Source: Flagellimonas yonaguniensis (GTDB taxonomy: Bacteria > Bacteroidota > Bacteroidia > Flavobacteriales > Flavobacteriaceae). From it: a DNA stretch of 64,000 bases. The notes under the pieces are model-generated. The model was not told the DNA's origin, searched no databases, and saw only the letters and a list, made by a program, of their open reading frames with translations. The position numbers were made by a program, and so were the translations under genes. Shown here piece after piece: positions 37,685-47,727 of this stretch. Each line of letters starts with the position of its first letter. The first letter of the stretch is position 1. The stretch lies in contig NZ_JARFVB010000003.1 in assembly GCF_029193885.1 (NCBI RefSeq), positions 1-64,000 of the forward strand, given 5' to 3'.

Positions 37685-38185
37685 CTATTGAAATTCAATC
37701 AACAATTGTTTCTTGTCAACGGCATCACCTTTAGATACACTGACACTTTTTATCACTCCGTTACGGGGGGAGGTAATGATGTTCTCCATTTTCATGGCCT
37801 CCAAAATCAATAATTGGTCTTCTTCGTTTACCTCCTGCCCTTCTTCCACCAAAATATCCAGAATCAAACCAGGCATGGGTGCTGAAATGAAATCTATATT
37901 TTTCCCTGTATTGACGGCGAAGCCCATTTTTTTGATCAGTTCGTCCAAAGGGGTTTGAATGGATGTTTGGTATTCGCTCCCATTAATGCTTATCGTATAG
38001 GATCCTTTATTAAAATCGGAATCCAAAATTTTTATATGGTATGATGCCCCATCCTTCAATAAATGATAGGCATCATTACCAGTTTTGATCAAATCCAACG
38101 AAGAAATAGTGTCTTTGGAAAGTGTGAAGTCAAAGTCGTCCCCAACCTTGACAGAATAAGAATTATTCATATAAGAAGTTTCCAT
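37685..38185 (-). CDS. Biotin carboxyl carrier protein
   Basis: 166 residues. The last ~75 residues form a biotinyl domain with LEAMKMEN, the Lys at about 133 carrying biotin, and the flanking hammerhead GVIKSVSV. The N-terminal ~85 residues form a small beta-domain (SYSVKVGDDFDFTL to YTISINGSEY) likely used to bind the partner subunits. First gene of the carboxylase operon. Confidence 0.9.
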   Translation of the reverse strand: METSYMNNSYSVKVGDDFDFTLSKDTISSLDLIKTGNDAYHLLKDGASYHIKILDSDFNKGSYTISINGSEYQTSIQTPLDELIKKMGFAVNTGKNIDFISAPMPGLILDILVEEGQEVNEEDQLLILEAMKMENIITSPRNGVIKSVSVSKGDAVDKKQLLIEFQ

Positions 38186-38339
38186 TGGTTAGCTTGATAA
38201 ATATAAGGTTAATGCTTTAGAAATCATACAAAGCTATACCTATTAAGCAGGATTAATTATGACAATGATCATTAATTTCTTTATTATTAATCGCTAATTA
38301 TGTTGTATCGTTCATAGACAGGAGATGTAATCATTTGTT

Positions 38340-38347
38340 TATTTTTG
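38340..38347 (+). promoter_or_regulatory. Probable -7 element of the uridine kinase operon
   Basis: TATTTTTG matches TAnnTTTG and lies 17 bases before the ATG at 38365. No clear -33 partner. Confidence 0.35.
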
Positions 38348-38364
38348 ATGCCAAAATTCAAACT

Positions 38365-38973
38365 ATGCTGATCTTAGGGATTGCTGGCGGCACAGGGTGC
38401 GGGAAAACAACGGTGGTAAACCAAATTGTGGAGCAATTGCCCACGGACGAGGTAGGTGTGATATCTCAGGATTCCTACTACAATGACCTTTCCCATATGA
38501 GCAGGGAGGAAAGGGCCAAAATTAATTTTGATCATCCCAACTCGATAGATTTTGATTTATTGATCGAGCATATTGATCAGCTAAGGGAAGGAAACACCGT
38601 GGAAACTCCTATTTATTCATTTGTGGAAGAAACACGAATGAAGGAGACTGTTCCAACAACTCCCCGAAAAGTAATGATCGTAGAGGGAATATTGGTACTG
38701 AGCAATCCCAAATTGAGGGATATGTTCGATATAAAAATATTCGTGCACGCCGATTCGGACGAACGTTTGATTCGAAGGTTGCAACGGGACACACAGGAAC
38801 GCGGACATGATTTAAACAAAGTGCTCACGAGGTACCAGACCGCTGTGAAACCAATGCACCTTCAATTTATTGAACCCTCGAAGGAGTTTGCGGACATCAT
38901 TATCCCAAACAATCGTTACAACACGGTTGCTGTGGATGTCGTTAGGACCATCATCAACAATAATCTTTCATAA
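38365..38973 (+). CDS. udk: Uridine kinase
   Basis: 202 residues with Walker A GIAGGTGCGKTT at the N-terminus, then ISQDSYYNDLS, FDHPNSIDFDLL, PIYSFVEETR and VEGILVLSNPKLRD typical of uridine/cytidine kinases of nucleotide salvage. The ATG at 38365 is chosen; an in-frame TTG at 38335 would add ten residues without family support. A FtsB-like gene begins one base after its stop. Confidence 0.93.
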   Translation: MLILGIAGGTGCGKTTVVNQIVEQLPTDEVGVISQDSYYNDLSHMSREERAKINFDHPNSIDFDLLIEHIDQLREGNTVETPIYSFVEETRMKETVPTTPRKVMIVEGILVLSNPKLRDMFDIKIFVHADSDERLIRRLQRDTQERGHDLNKVLTRYQTAVKPMHLQFIEPSKEFADIIIPNNRYNTVAVDVVRTIINNNLS

Positions 38974-38974
38974 C

Positions 38975-39307
38975 ATGGGCCTAAAGGAGTTGAGGAAAAA
39001 GAAATGGTTCAAGATTATGACCAACACCTATATTCTGGTGTTGACCATTTTTGTGATATGGATGGCTTTTTTTGACACTAACTCCCTAATGATCCATTTG
39101 GAGCTGGAGAACGAAATCGATAAGTTGGAAAAGGAGAAAGAGTTCCTGAAAAGCGAAATCGCCAAGGACAAGGAAATCTTGGAAAAGATGTCCGATGAAA
39201 AAGAGCTCGAAAAGTTGGCCCGCGAGAAATACTATATGAAAAAGGACAATGAAGAGATTTTCCTGATCGAATATGAAGATAGTCTAAAGAACAAACAAGA
39301 TGAATAA
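38975..39307 (+). CDS. FtsB/DivIC-like septum formation protein
   Basis: 110 residues: a short basic N-terminus, one transmembrane helix (YILVLTIFVIWMAFF), then a periplasmic coiled coil (LELENEIDKLEKEKEFLKSEI) and the family motif LEKLAREKYYMKKDNEEIFLI. It would join FtsL and FtsQ in the divisome. It overlaps the mutase small-subunit start by eight bases. Confidence 0.88.
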   Translation: MGLKELRKKKWFKIMTNTYILVLTIFVIWMAFFDTNSLMIHLELENEIDKLEKEKEFLKSEIAKDKEILEKMSDEKELEKLAREKYYMKKDNEEIFLIEYEDSLKNKQDE

Positions 39308-40685
39308 CACTAGCCTATTCCACGAATTTCCTGAAGTTTCCGCCAAACAGTGGAAGCAAAAGATTCAGATGGATCTTAAAGGTGCCGATTACAACGAAAC
39401 CTTGGTCTGGGAATCTTTGGAAGGCATCAACGTCAAGCCTTTTTACAATCAAGAAGACCTAAAAAACATTCCAAGCTATGCATTGCCCAAAAATCACGAT
39501 TGGGCAGTTGGTCAAAGTATTTATGTGGGCGATGAAAAGAAATCGAACATAAAAGCCCTCGAAATACTTGAAAAAGGTGTCGAAACTTTGATTTTCACTA
39601 TTCCGAATGAAGCTACGGACTTTGAAACCTTGTTCTCAGGAGTTGATTTAAAAGAGACGAAACTCTACTTCAATTTTGAGTTTTTGGTCTTGGAACCCAT
39701 CAAAAAATTGGTAACACTCCTCAAGGACAAAAAAGCAAAAGCCTATTTGAATATTGATATCATTGGCCATTTGACCAAAGATGGCAACTGGTACCACAAT
39801 CTGGAAAAGGACCACAAAATATTAGCTGCCTTGGTTGCACTAGGCACTTCCGATATTTCAATTATCGGGGTCAATGCTTCTCGCTATCAAAATGCTGGCG
39901 CCAACATGGTACAGCAATTGTCTTATGCCTTAGCCCACGCCAATGAATATTTGAACCATTTTGTCACTTCGGGCGCAGTCGAGAAGTCTTTTCCCATTAC
40001 CTTTAAAATGGCTGTGGGAAGCAACTATTTTTTTGAAATAGCAAAAATAAAAGCCATGAGATGGCTTTGGAACAGCCTGATCTCTGAATATGGCATACAA
40101 AGCGAGTGCAATATCCTAGCCGTTCCCTCCAAGCGGAACAAAACTCTTTACGACTATAATGTAAACATGCTCCGAACCACATCAGAATGTATGTCAGCAG
40201 TGTTGGGCGGAGCGGACACTGTCTCTAATTTGGCCTACGATGCCATTTACCATAAAGACAATGATTTTGGCGAACGTATTGCCCGTAACCAACTGCTGCT
40301 TTTAAAGGAGGAAGGTTATTTTTTGGAGGCTTCACAAATTTCCGAAGGCGCCTATTATATTGAATCCCTTACCCATCAATTGGCGGAAAAAGCCTTAGTT
40401 CTCTTCAAGCATTTGGAAAAAGCCGGCGGGTTCTTGGATACCATGAAAAAAGGAACCATCCAACAAAAAATAAAGGAAAGTGCCGAAAAAGAACAGCAAC
40501 TTTTTGATGAAGGAAAAATAGTTTCATTGGGTACCAACAGATACCAAAATCCGCAAGATCGGATGAAGGATGATTTGGAACTCTATCCCTTTGTGAAGCA
40601 AAAAGCACGAAAAACCATCATTGAGCCGATTATAGAAAAAAGATTGGCCGAAGCATCTGAACAAAAAAGATTGAACGATGAGTAG
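39300..40685 (+). CDS. mutA: Methylmalonyl-CoA mutase small subunit
   Basis: 461 residues of the mutase barrel, with [33 protein letters not shown] and [21 protein letters not shown]. The small subunit is non-catalytic and pairs with the large one. It lacks the ~150-residue C-terminal cobalamin-domain remnant present in longer small subunits, as usual in Flavobacteria. Residues 222-229 (VTSGAVEK) are encoded by an in-frame REP-like element. Overlaps mutB by eight bases. Confidence 0.92.
   Translation: MNNTSLFHEFPEVSAKQWKQKIQMDLKGADYNETLVWESLEGINVKPFYNQEDLKNIPSYALPKNHDWAVGQSIYVGDEKKSNIKALEILEKGVETLIFTIPNEATDFETLFSGVDLKETKLYFNFEFLVLEPIKKLVTLLKDKKAKAYLNIDIIGHLTKDGNWYHNLEKDHKILAALVALGTSDISIIGVNASRYQNAGANMVQQLSYALAHANEYLNHFVTSGAVEKSFPITFKMAVGSNYFFEIAKIKAMRWLWNSLISEYGIQSECNILAVPSKRNKTLYDYNVNMLRTTSECMSAVLGGADTVSNLAYDAIYHKDNDFGERIARNQLLLLKEEGYFLEASQISEGAYYIESLTHQLAEKALVLFKHLEKAGGFLDTMKKGTIQQKIKESAEKEQQLFDEGKIVSLGTNRYQNPQDRMKDDLELYPFVKQKARKTIIEPIIEKRLAEASEQKRLNDE
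39963..39988 (+). repeat. In-frame REP-like repeat, CTTC/GAAG variant, inside mutA
   Basis: Reads GTCACTTCGGGCGCAG then TCGAGAAGTC. The core CGCAGTCGAG is shared with the repeats at 34224 and 40715, but the outer arms are CTTC/GAAG rather than GGTC/GACC, both able to pair. It encodes residues 222-229 without breaking the frame. Confidence 0.75.
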
Positions 40686-42750
40686 AAAAGACCTTCAACA
40701 ATTGGAATTGGCTGTCAGGTCGAGCGCAGTCGAGACCCAAAATTACGAGCACGAGAATTTTGCAGCGGGTATCTCGCCATTCCTTCGTGGACCCTACTCT
40801 ACCATGTACGTTCGCAGGCCATGGACCATTCGCCAATATGCCGGATTTTCCACGGCCGAGGAAAGTAATGCATTTTACAGAAGAAACTTGGAAGCTGGGC
40901 AAAAAGGACTTTCCGTGGCTTTTGACCTACCCACCCACCGCGGTTACGATTCGGACAACGACCGTGTGGTCGGCGATGTAGGAAAAGCAGGGGTGGCCAT
41001 AGATTCCATTGAGGATATGAAAATTTTGTTCAACGGTATCCCCTTGGACAAAATGTCCGTTTCCATGACCATGAACGGGGCCGTGATTCCCATTATGGCC
41101 TTTTATATCGTAGCAGGTCTGGAGCAAGGAGTTTCCATGGAACAACTTTCGGGAACTATCCAGAACGATATTTTAAAAGAATTCATGGTGCGGAACACCT
41201 ATATCTACCCACCTACTCCTTCTATGCAAATCGTAGCAGATATTTTTGAGTTCACCAGTAAAAATATGCCAAGGTTCAACAGTATCAGTATTTCCGGATA
41301 CCACATGCACGAGGCAGGAGCACCCGCATCCATGGAATTGGCCTATACCCTGGCCGATGGTATCGAATACATTAGAACGGGAATAAAAGCAGGCCTAAAA
41401 ATTGATGAATTTGCACCACGACTATCCTTTTTCTGGGGTATCGGAATGAATCATTTTGCGGAAATAGCAAAAATGCGTGCAGGACGGATGCTTTGGGCCA
41501 AACTGGTGGATCAATTCAATCCTTCGAATCCAAAATCCTCCATGCTCCGTACCCATAGTCAGACCAGTGGCTGGAGTTTAACCGAGCAGGATCCGTTCAA
41601 CAACGTGGCCAGAACCACTATTGAAGCCATGGCAGCAGCATTTGGTGGAACTCAGAGTCTTCACACCAATGCCTTGGACGAAGCAATCGCCTTACCCACC
41701 GACTTCTCGGCACGTATTGCTCGAAACACACAAATCTATCTACAACAGGAAACCCATATTACCAAAACGGTAGACCCATGGGCAGGCAGCCGCAAAGTGG
41801 AACAATTGACACAAGAAATTGCTGAAAATGCCTGGGAATTGATTCAGGAGGTGGAAAAATTAGGTGGTATGACCAAGGCCATCGAAAAAGGCATCCCAAA
41901 AATGCGCATTGAAGAGGCCGCAGCCAAAAAGCAAGCACGCATCGATAGCGGACAGGATACCATTGTTGGGGTAAACAAATACCGGTTGGAGAACGAAGAC
42001 GACCTTCAAATTTTGGAAGTGGACAATGCCAAGGTGCGCAAACAGCAAATGGCCCGTCTTGACCAAATCCGAAATAGCAGGGATTCCAAAAAAGTGGAAA
42101 AAACACTCGAAGCTATCCGTATTGCTTCCAAAAAGGCCACTGAAAACGATTCCAGCCGTGGAAATTTATTAGCTTTAGCGGTAGAAGCGGCCAAAGAACG
42201 TGTTACCTTGGGTGAAATAAGTGATGCCATGGAAAGTGCGTTCGGACGCTACAGAGCTAAAATCCAATCCTTTACCGGCGTGTATTCCAAAGAAATCAAA
42301 AACGACAAGAGCTTTGAAAAAGCCCGAAAGCTTGCCGACACTTTTGCTGAGCAGGAAGGTCGTAGACCACGTATTATGGTGGCCAAAATGGGTCAGGACG
42401 GACACGACCGTGGCGCCAAAGTGGTGGCCACTGGCTATGCCGACCTCGGTTTCGATGTGGATATAGGACCCTTGTTCCAAACCCCTGCCGAGGTTGCCAA
42501 GCAAGCTGTTGAAAACGATGTGCACGTATTGGGCATTTCCTCACTTGCAGGAGGACATAAAACCTTGGTTCCAGAAGTGGTTCAAGAACTGAAAAAATAC
42601 GGTCGCGAAGACATTATGGTCATCGTGGGAGGCGTAATCCCAAAGCAAGATTACAAACATTTGTTGGACAATGGAGCCGTGGCCGTGTTTGGACCAGGCA
42701 CCAAAATTGCAGATGCCGCAACGGAAATTTTGAACATCCTTTTGGATTAG
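40678..42750 (+). CDS. mutB: Methylmalonyl-CoA mutase large (catalytic) subunit
   Basis: 690 residues: substrate barrel with [35 protein letters not shown], and [16 protein letters not shown]; a linker; and a C-terminal cobalamin-binding domain with [10 protein letters not shown] (the D-x-H-x-x-G motif, His as lower cobalt ligand), SSLAGGH and GGVIP. It interconverts methylmalonyl-CoA and succinyl-CoA. Residues 13-20 (VRSSAVET) come from a REP-like repeat lying in the variable N-terminal linker. Confidence 0.96.
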   Translation: MSRKDLQQLELAVRSSAVETQNYEHENFAAGISPFLRGPYSTMYVRRPWTIRQYAGFSTAEESNAFYRRNLEAGQKGLSVAFDLPTHRGYDSDNDRVVGDVGKAGVAIDSIEDMKILFNGIPLDKMSVSMTMNGAVIPIMAFYIVAGLEQGVSMEQLSGTIQNDILKEFMVRNTYIYPPTPSMQIVADIFEFTSKNMPRFNSISISGYHMHEAGAPASMELAYTLADGIEYIRTGIKAGLKIDEFAPRLSFFWGIGMNHFAEIAKMRAGRMLWAKLVDQFNPSNPKSSMLRTHSQTSGWSLTEQDPFNNVARTTIEAMAAAFGGTQSLHTNALDEAIALPTDFSARIARNTQIYLQQETHITKTVDPWAGSRKVEQLTQEIAENAWELIQEVEKLGGMTKAIEKGIPKMRIEEAAAKKQARIDSGQDTIVGVNKYRLENEDDLQILEVDNAKVRKQQMARLDQIRNSRDSKKVEKTLEAIRIASKKATENDSSRGNLLALAVEAAKERVTLGEISDAMESAFGRYRAKIQSFTGVYSKEIKNDKSFEKARKLADTFAEQEGRRPRIMVAKMGQDGHDRGAKVVATGYADLGFDVDIGPLFQTPAEVAKQAVENDVHVLGISSLAGGHKTLVPEVVQELKKYGREDIMVIVGGVIPKQDYKHLLDNGAVAVFGPGTKIADAATEILNILLD
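40715..40737 (+). repeat. In-frame REP-like repeat inside mutB
   Basis: Identical over 23 bases to 34224-34246. It is read in the same frame as the variant in mutA, giving V-x-S-(S/G)-A-V-E-(T/K). Confidence 0.9.
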
Positions 42751-42884
42751 AATCCATAACAGTCTAGCAAGTAAAAGTTTAACTTTATTTAACGTGGAAT
42801 AGCAGGTTTATTTACCACCTGTTAACAAATTACATTTTATCGCATCCTAAATAATCGTATTTTTAGCACCTAACTTACTATGAA

Positions 42885-43658
42885 ATGGGCAAGATTATTG
42901 CAATAGCAAACCAAAAGGGCGGTGTAGGAAAAACCACCACAACGGTAAACCTTGCAGCCTCTTTAGGTGTATTGGAAAAAAAAGTGCTACTCATTGATGC
43001 CGACCCCCAGGCCAATGCGACATCTGGATTGGGTATTGATGTTGATTCCGTGGAAAATGGGACCTATCAGCTTTTGGAGCATACCATGAGCGTGGAAGAA
43101 GTAACCATCCCTACGGATTCTCCCAATGTGGATTTGGTTCCCGCACACATCGACCTCGTTGCCATTGAAATTGAATTGGTGGACAAGGACAACAGGGAAT
43201 ACATGATGAAGAGTGCATTGAAAAATTTGGGTGACAAGTACGATTTTGTACTCATAGATTGTGCCCCTTCACTTGGATTACTGACCCTCAACGCACTAAC
43301 GGCAGCAGATTCCGTAATGATCCCCATACAATGTGAGTATTTTGCCTTGGAAGGTCTTGGCAAACTATTGAACACCGTAAAAAGTGTACAAAAAATACAC
43401 AACAACGATTTGGACATCGAGGGAATGTTGTTGACCATGTACGATTCCAGGTTACGACTTTCCAACCAAGTAGTCGAAGAAGTGAAAAAACACTTCTCGG
43501 ATATGGTTTTTGATACCATTATCCAACGTAACGTTAGGCTGAGCGAGGCCCCAAGTTATGGGGAGAGTATCATAAAATATGATGCGAGCAGTAAAGGTGC
43601 CTCCAATTATCTTAACTTAGCCAACGAAATTTTGAAGAAAAACAAGGAGAAAGTTTAG
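42885..43658 (+). CDS. parA: Chromosome partitioning ATPase ParA
   Basis: 257 residues with the deviant Walker A ANQKGGVGKTTTTVNLAASL, a Walker B LLIDADPQANATSGLG and VLIDCAPSLGLLTLNAL. It drives segregation with ParB, whose gene follows directly. The nearby ATG at 42880 is out of frame, fixing the start at 42885. Confidence 0.95.
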   Translation: MGKIIAIANQKGGVGKTTTTVNLAASLGVLEKKVLLIDADPQANATSGLGIDVDSVENGTYQLLEHTMSVEEVTIPTDSPNVDLVPAHIDLVAIEIELVDKDNREYMMKSALKNLGDKYDFVLIDCAPSLGLLTLNALTAADSVMIPIQCEYFALEGLGKLLNTVKSVQKIHNNDLDIEGMLLTMYDSRLRLSNQVVEEVKKHFSDMVFDTIIQRNVRLSEAPSYGESIIKYDASSKGASNYLNLANEILKKNKEKV

Positions 43659-44561
43659 ATGGCGAAAGCAACAAAAAAACAGGCGTTGGGAAGAGGCCTG
43701 TCCGCTCTTTTGAATGATCCAGAGAATGATATCAGGTCAGTTTCGGATAAAAATGCGGACAAGGTCATAGGTAATGTAGTGGAGCTTGATATCAATTCCA
43801 TTGAAGTCAACCCTTTTCAGCCACGTTCCAATTTTAACGACGAAACCCTTGAAGAACTAGCCAGCTCCATTCGTGAACTGGGCATTATACAACCAATTAC
43901 GGTAAGGAAACTGGATTTCAACAAATTCCAGTTGGTTTCCGGGGAGCGAAGGTTCCGTGCATCCAAATTGGTGGGATTGGAAACCATTCCAGCCTATATC
44001 CGTATCGCCAACGATCAAGAATCCTTGGAAATGGCCTTGGTGGAGAACATCCAAAGACAGGATTTAGATCCCATTGAAATAGCACTCTCCTACCAACGAC
44101 TTATTGACGAGATTGAAATCACACAAGAAAAATTGAGTGACCGTGTGGGAAAAAAACGCTCGACAATTACCAATTATCTTAGGTTATTGAAATTGGACCC
44201 CATCATCCAAACGGGAATGCGGGATGGGTTCATCAGTATGGGGCATGGCAGGACACTCATCAACATTGATAAGAAAAAAGAACAGATTGCCATCTACGAA
44301 AAAGTGGTTTCCGATGGATTGTCAGTAAGGGCTACGGAACAACTGGTAAAAGCCCATAAAGACCCTAAAAGTCCTTCTGACAAGAAAAAAAGTGTTCTTG
44401 ATATGCCCGATTTTGTTTCCAACAGTCTGGACTCCATCAAAGAACGACTTGCTACCAAAGTGGACGTGACCGCATCAAAAAACGGAAAAGGAAAAATTGT
44501 GATACCCTTCCATTCCGAGGAAGACTTTAAGCGTATCAAAAAATTATTGACAGGTGAATAA
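43659..44561 (+). CDS. parB: Chromosome partitioning protein ParB
   Basis: 300 residues: N-terminal GRGLSALL, the CTPase/ParB core NPFQPRSNFNDETLEELASSI and GERRFRAS, ALVENIQRQDLDPIEIA, then HTH region SDRVGKKRSTITNYLRLL and a C-terminal dimer domain. It binds parS; no parS-like palindrome was noticed in the window. Confidence 0.95.
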   Translation: MAKATKKQALGRGLSALLNDPENDIRSVSDKNADKVIGNVVELDINSIEVNPFQPRSNFNDETLEELASSIRELGIIQPITVRKLDFNKFQLVSGERRFRASKLVGLETIPAYIRIANDQESLEMALVENIQRQDLDPIEIALSYQRLIDEIEITQEKLSDRVGKKRSTITNYLRLLKLDPIIQTGMRDGFISMGHGRTLINIDKKKEQIAIYEKVVSDGLSVRATEQLVKAHKDPKSPSDKKKSVLDMPDFVSNSLDSIKERLATKVDVTASKNGKGKIVIPFHSEEDFKRIKKLLTGE

Positions 44562-45210
44562 AAACCTCCTTTTATTGCTCTTTGCCTTTTTGTTGTTTCA
44601 GTCAGGATTTTCTCAGGAAGAAGAGGAAAATGAGAAAAAAGAACAGCCTCAGCAAACCAAAGAGGTGGATTCCATTGCACAAAATATGGAAGGGAAAGGC
44701 GTAACTTTTGAAGAAGTTACCAAACAAAAAGACATCAATCCCCTTGCGCCCAGTAAAGCTGCCTTTTATTCAGCTATTCTCCCTGGGCTGGGACAGATAT
44801 ACAACAAGCGTTATTGGAAAGCCCCCATAGTTTGGGGGGCCATCGGAACAGGTATTTATGTGTACTCTTACAACAATACGGAATACCGTAGGGCAAGAAA
44901 TGCCTTCAAACGCCGACTTGCTGGTTTTGAGGATGATGAATTTTGGGATTTGAACGGAGATGGTGTTGGCCCCGATTTAACCTCTGAAGCATTGCAAGAA
45001 GCACAGGAAAACACGCAGAGAGACAGGGATTTGGCCTTGGTGATCACCATTGCTCTTTACGCCCTGAACATTATAGATGCCAATGTGGATTCACACTTGA
45101 AACAGTATAATGTCAGTGATGATCTGGCTGTTGATTTTAACCCTTATCTGGATATAAATCCTTTTACCAATGAGCCAAACTACGGTATGGCCATGGTCAT
45201 AAAATTTTAA
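44554..45210 (+). CDS. DUF5683 membrane-associated protein
   Basis: 218 residues: signal peptide (KNLLLLLFAFLLFQSGFS), an acidic low-complexity stretch, then the DUF5683 core SAILPGLGQIYNKRYWKAPIVWGAIGTGIYVY and a second hydrophobic segment ALVITIALYALNIIDANV. Start is a GTG at 44554 overlapping the parB stop by eight bases. It is conserved next to parAB and dapB in this group, with no known function. Confidence 0.8.
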   Translation: MNKNLLLLLFAFLLFQSGFSQEEEENEKKEQPQQTKEVDSIAQNMEGKGVTFEEVTKQKDINPLAPSKAAFYSAILPGLGQIYNKRYWKAPIVWGAIGTGIYVYSYNNTEYRRARNAFKRRLAGFEDDEFWDLNGDGVGPDLTSEALQEAQENTQRDRDLALVITIALYALNIIDANVDSHLKQYNVSDDLAVDFNPYLDINPFTNEPNYGMAMVIKF

Positions 45211-45213
45211 TGT

Positions 45214-45915
45214 ATGAAGATTGGTCTGTTTGGATATGGCAAAATGGGAAGGATGATCGAGCAAATCGCTCAAGATAGAGGCCATTCCATTGTAGCAAAG
45301 ATTGATGACCCTTCACAAGAAGTTGATTACAGCTCAATGGATGTTGCCATTGATTTTAGTACACCAGAAGCCGCTTTTGACAATATCACCAATTGCTTTA
45401 AGAGCAATGTACCCGTAATAAGCGGCACCACTGGGTGGCTGGATAGGTTTGAGGAGGCCATCAAAATATGTGAAGAGCATAAAAGTGCTTTTATCTATGC
45501 CTCCAACTTTAGTTTGGGCGTAAATATCTTTTTTGAGCTCAATAAACATCTTGCCAAAATGATGGGAGAATTGAATCAGTATAAGGTTTCCATGGAGGAG
45601 ATACATCATACCCAAAAATTGGATGCTCCCAGCGGAACAGCCATTACCTTGGCCGAAGGCATTATTGAAAACACCTCTTACCAAGACTGGAAGTTGGATG
45701 AATCAGGCGATAAAACAATTTCCATAAAATCAGTAAGGGAGGGCATGGTACCAGGAACCCACAGCATTGCTTACAAGAGTTCCGTGGACACCATCGAAAT
45801 AAAACACGAAGCACATAACAGGGAAGGTTTTGCACTCGGTGCAGTGATTGCATCGGAATGGATACAGGGAAAAACCGGTGTCTTTTCCATGAAGGATGTG
45901 TTAAACCTTAGCTAA
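45214..45915 (+). CDS. dapB: 4-hydroxy-tetrahydrodipicolinate reductase
   Basis: 233 residues with Rossmann start GLFGYGKMGRMIEQ, ISGTTGW, NFSLGVNIFFEL and the catalytic signature EEIHHTQKLDAPSGTA. It makes tetrahydrodipicolinate for lysine and meso-diaminopimelate, hence peptidoglycan. Starts four bases after the DUF5683 stop. Confidence 0.96.
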   Translation: MKIGLFGYGKMGRMIEQIAQDRGHSIVAKIDDPSQEVDYSSMDVAIDFSTPEAAFDNITNCFKSNVPVISGTTGWLDRFEEAIKICEEHKSAFIYASNFSLGVNIFFELNKHLAKMMGELNQYKVSMEEIHHTQKLDAPSGTAITLAEGIIENTSYQDWKLDESGDKTISIKSVREGMVPGTHSIAYKSSVDTIEIKHEAHNREGFALGAVIASEWIQGKTGVFSMKDVLNLS

Positions 45916-45932
45916 AAAACGTAACAGGAACA

Positions 45933-45947
45933 TAGACCCAGGGTCTA
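45933..45947. other. 15-base palindrome upstream of lepB
   Basis: TAGACCC, one A, then GGGTCTA: perfect arms around a single base in the 50-base dapB-lepB gap. No T-run, so more like a binding site than a terminator; no known match. Confidence 0.35.
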
Positions 45948-45965
45948 ACAAAGAAACTTTTTTAT

Positions 45966-47705
45966 ATGGACGGTATACAATGGATCATTTTCATCCTGAT
46001 CATTCAGGTCATCCATTTCTTGGGAACTTGGAAACTCTACGTTAAGGCGGGCAGAAAAGCATGGGAAGCCGCCATCCCTGTTTACAATGGTATTGTTTTG
46101 ATGAAAATCATAAACAGACCGTGGTGGTGGGTACTCTTATTGTTCATTCCCATCATCAATCTATTGATGTTCCCCGTGGTTTGGGTGGAAACCATCCGAA
46201 GTTTTGGAAAAAATTCCCTTGTGGACACTTGGTTGGTCATCCTTACCCTTGGTTTTTATATCTTCTATATCAATTATGCTGAAGACGTACAATATATTGA
46301 AGATCGAAGCCTGAAACCAAAAACAGGATTGGGCGAATGGGTCAGTTCCATTGTATTTGCCATTGTGGCAGCAACCTTTGTCCACACCTATTTCATTCAA
46401 CCTTATGTGATTCCGACAGGGTCTCTGGAGCGTACCCTTCGAGTTGGGGATTTCTTGTTTGTAAGTAAGTTCCACTATGGCGCTAGGGTGCCCATGACCA
46501 CTTTGGCCGCGCCCATGGTACACGATACGCTTCCTGTCCTCAAAACAAGGTCATATTTGGCCGATGTGAATCCGGATACTTATAAAACTTCTTGGATCAA
46601 CAAGCTGCAACTGCCTTATATGCGTTTGCCGGGGTTTGAGAAAGTGGAAAAAAATGACATTGTTGTATTTAGCCTTCCAGCTGACACTTTGTATCAATTT
46701 TTTAAAGCGCAAAAAGCCGTAATAAAACCGATTGATAAAAAATCCAACTACGTAAAACGATGTGTTGGCACACCTGGGGATTCATTGGAGGTCATCAATG
46801 GCTATGTGTACATCAATGGTAAGGAGCTCCAACTGTCCGACAGGGCGAAACCGATGTATGTGTATGATATTTATGCAAAAAACGGGGTTTCCAGTAGATT
46901 TTTGGAAGAAGTTGATGCATCTGACTATGTTCGCAAATATATTGCGACCAATATAAGTGAAGCCCAATATAATGCACTGGCACCATTTATTTCTGGTGGA
47001 AGACCAACGGAGGATGGGAAAATTGAGCTTTACACACAGGAAAATGGTATCCCAACTGAAGTCATCCGTCAATTAAGACTTTCACTTACCGAGGAAAAAC
47101 CCCGTTCCCGAATGGCCAATTTAACCGATGAAATGGTCACGGCGCTCAGGAACAATCCTGCTATTGATTCCGTGGTACAGACTATTGAACCCAAAGGGGA
47201 ATATGGTGGGGCTTTCCCACAAAAACCCAACTTGTATCCATGGAACAATGATAACTTTGGGCCAATTTATATTCCAAAGAAGGGAACCACGGTCGAAATC
47301 AATTCCAAGACCATTCCGTTGTACAAAAAAATCATTCGGGATTACGAATACAACGATGTAAAGATTACTGGCAACAAAGTACTCATAAATGGTAAAGAAG
47401 CCGATTCCTATACCTTTAAACAGGACTATTACTGGATGATGGGAGACAACCGTGACCACTCCGAAGATAGTAGAACATGGGGGTATGTTCCTGCCGACCA
47501 CATTGTGGGAAAACCTGTGTTCCTTTGGATGAGCTTTGACAACTTCAGACAGGGCATTTCCAATTGGAGGGTACGTTGGGAGCGTGTATTCACTACCGTT
47601 GGTGGAAGTGGCGAGCCCGTATCCTATTTCTGGTATTTCATTGCGCTTTTGGTCGCCTGGTTCATTTTTGATTTCTTCCGTAAGAAAAAGAAGAAAAAAG
47701 CCTAG
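45966..47705 (+). CDS. lepB: Signal peptidase I, long Bacteroidota form
   Basis: 579 residues, about twice the E. coli catalytic core. Residues 1-115 carry a DUF5684-like set of membrane segments (WIIFILIIQVIHFL and later helices). The catalytic Ser is in IPTGSLERTLRVGDFLFV (~153), the general-base Lys in NYVKRCVGTPGDSLEV (~263), and box E is MMGDNRDHSEDSRTWGYVP. A ~170-residue insertion lies between the Lys motif and box E. A final TM helix and a poly-Lys tail end the protein. Confidence 0.93.
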   Translation: MDGIQWIIFILIIQVIHFLGTWKLYVKAGRKAWEAAIPVYNGIVLMKIINRPWWWVLLLFIPIINLLMFPVVWVETIRSFGKNSLVDTWLVILTLGFYIFYINYAEDVQYIEDRSLKPKTGLGEWVSSIVFAIVAATFVHTYFIQPYVIPTGSLERTLRVGDFLFVSKFHYGARVPMTTLAAPMVHDTLPVLKTRSYLADVNPDTYKTSWINKLQLPYMRLPGFEKVEKNDIVVFSLPADTLYQFFKAQKAVIKPIDKKSNYVKRCVGTPGDSLEVINGYVYINGKELQLSDRAKPMYVYDIYAKNGVSSRFLEEVDASDYVRKYIATNISEAQYNALAPFISGGRPTEDGKIELYTQENGIPTEVIRQLRLSLTEEKPRSRMANLTDEMVTALRNNPAIDSVVQTIEPKGEYGGAFPQKPNLYPWNNDNFGPIYIPKKGTTVEINSKTIPLYKKIIRDYEYNDVKITGNKVLINGKEADSYTFKQDYYWMMGDNRDHSEDSRTWGYVPADHIVGKPVFLWMSFDNFRQGISNWRVRWERVFTTVGGSGEPVSYFWYFIALLVAWFIFDFFRKKKKKKA

Positions 47706-47727
47706 TACAACTTAATTCCTTTGTTCT

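Noticed and set aside
42751..44561. parS site near parAB
   Set aside because: No palindrome close to TGTTTCACGTGAAACA was seen in or around the genes.
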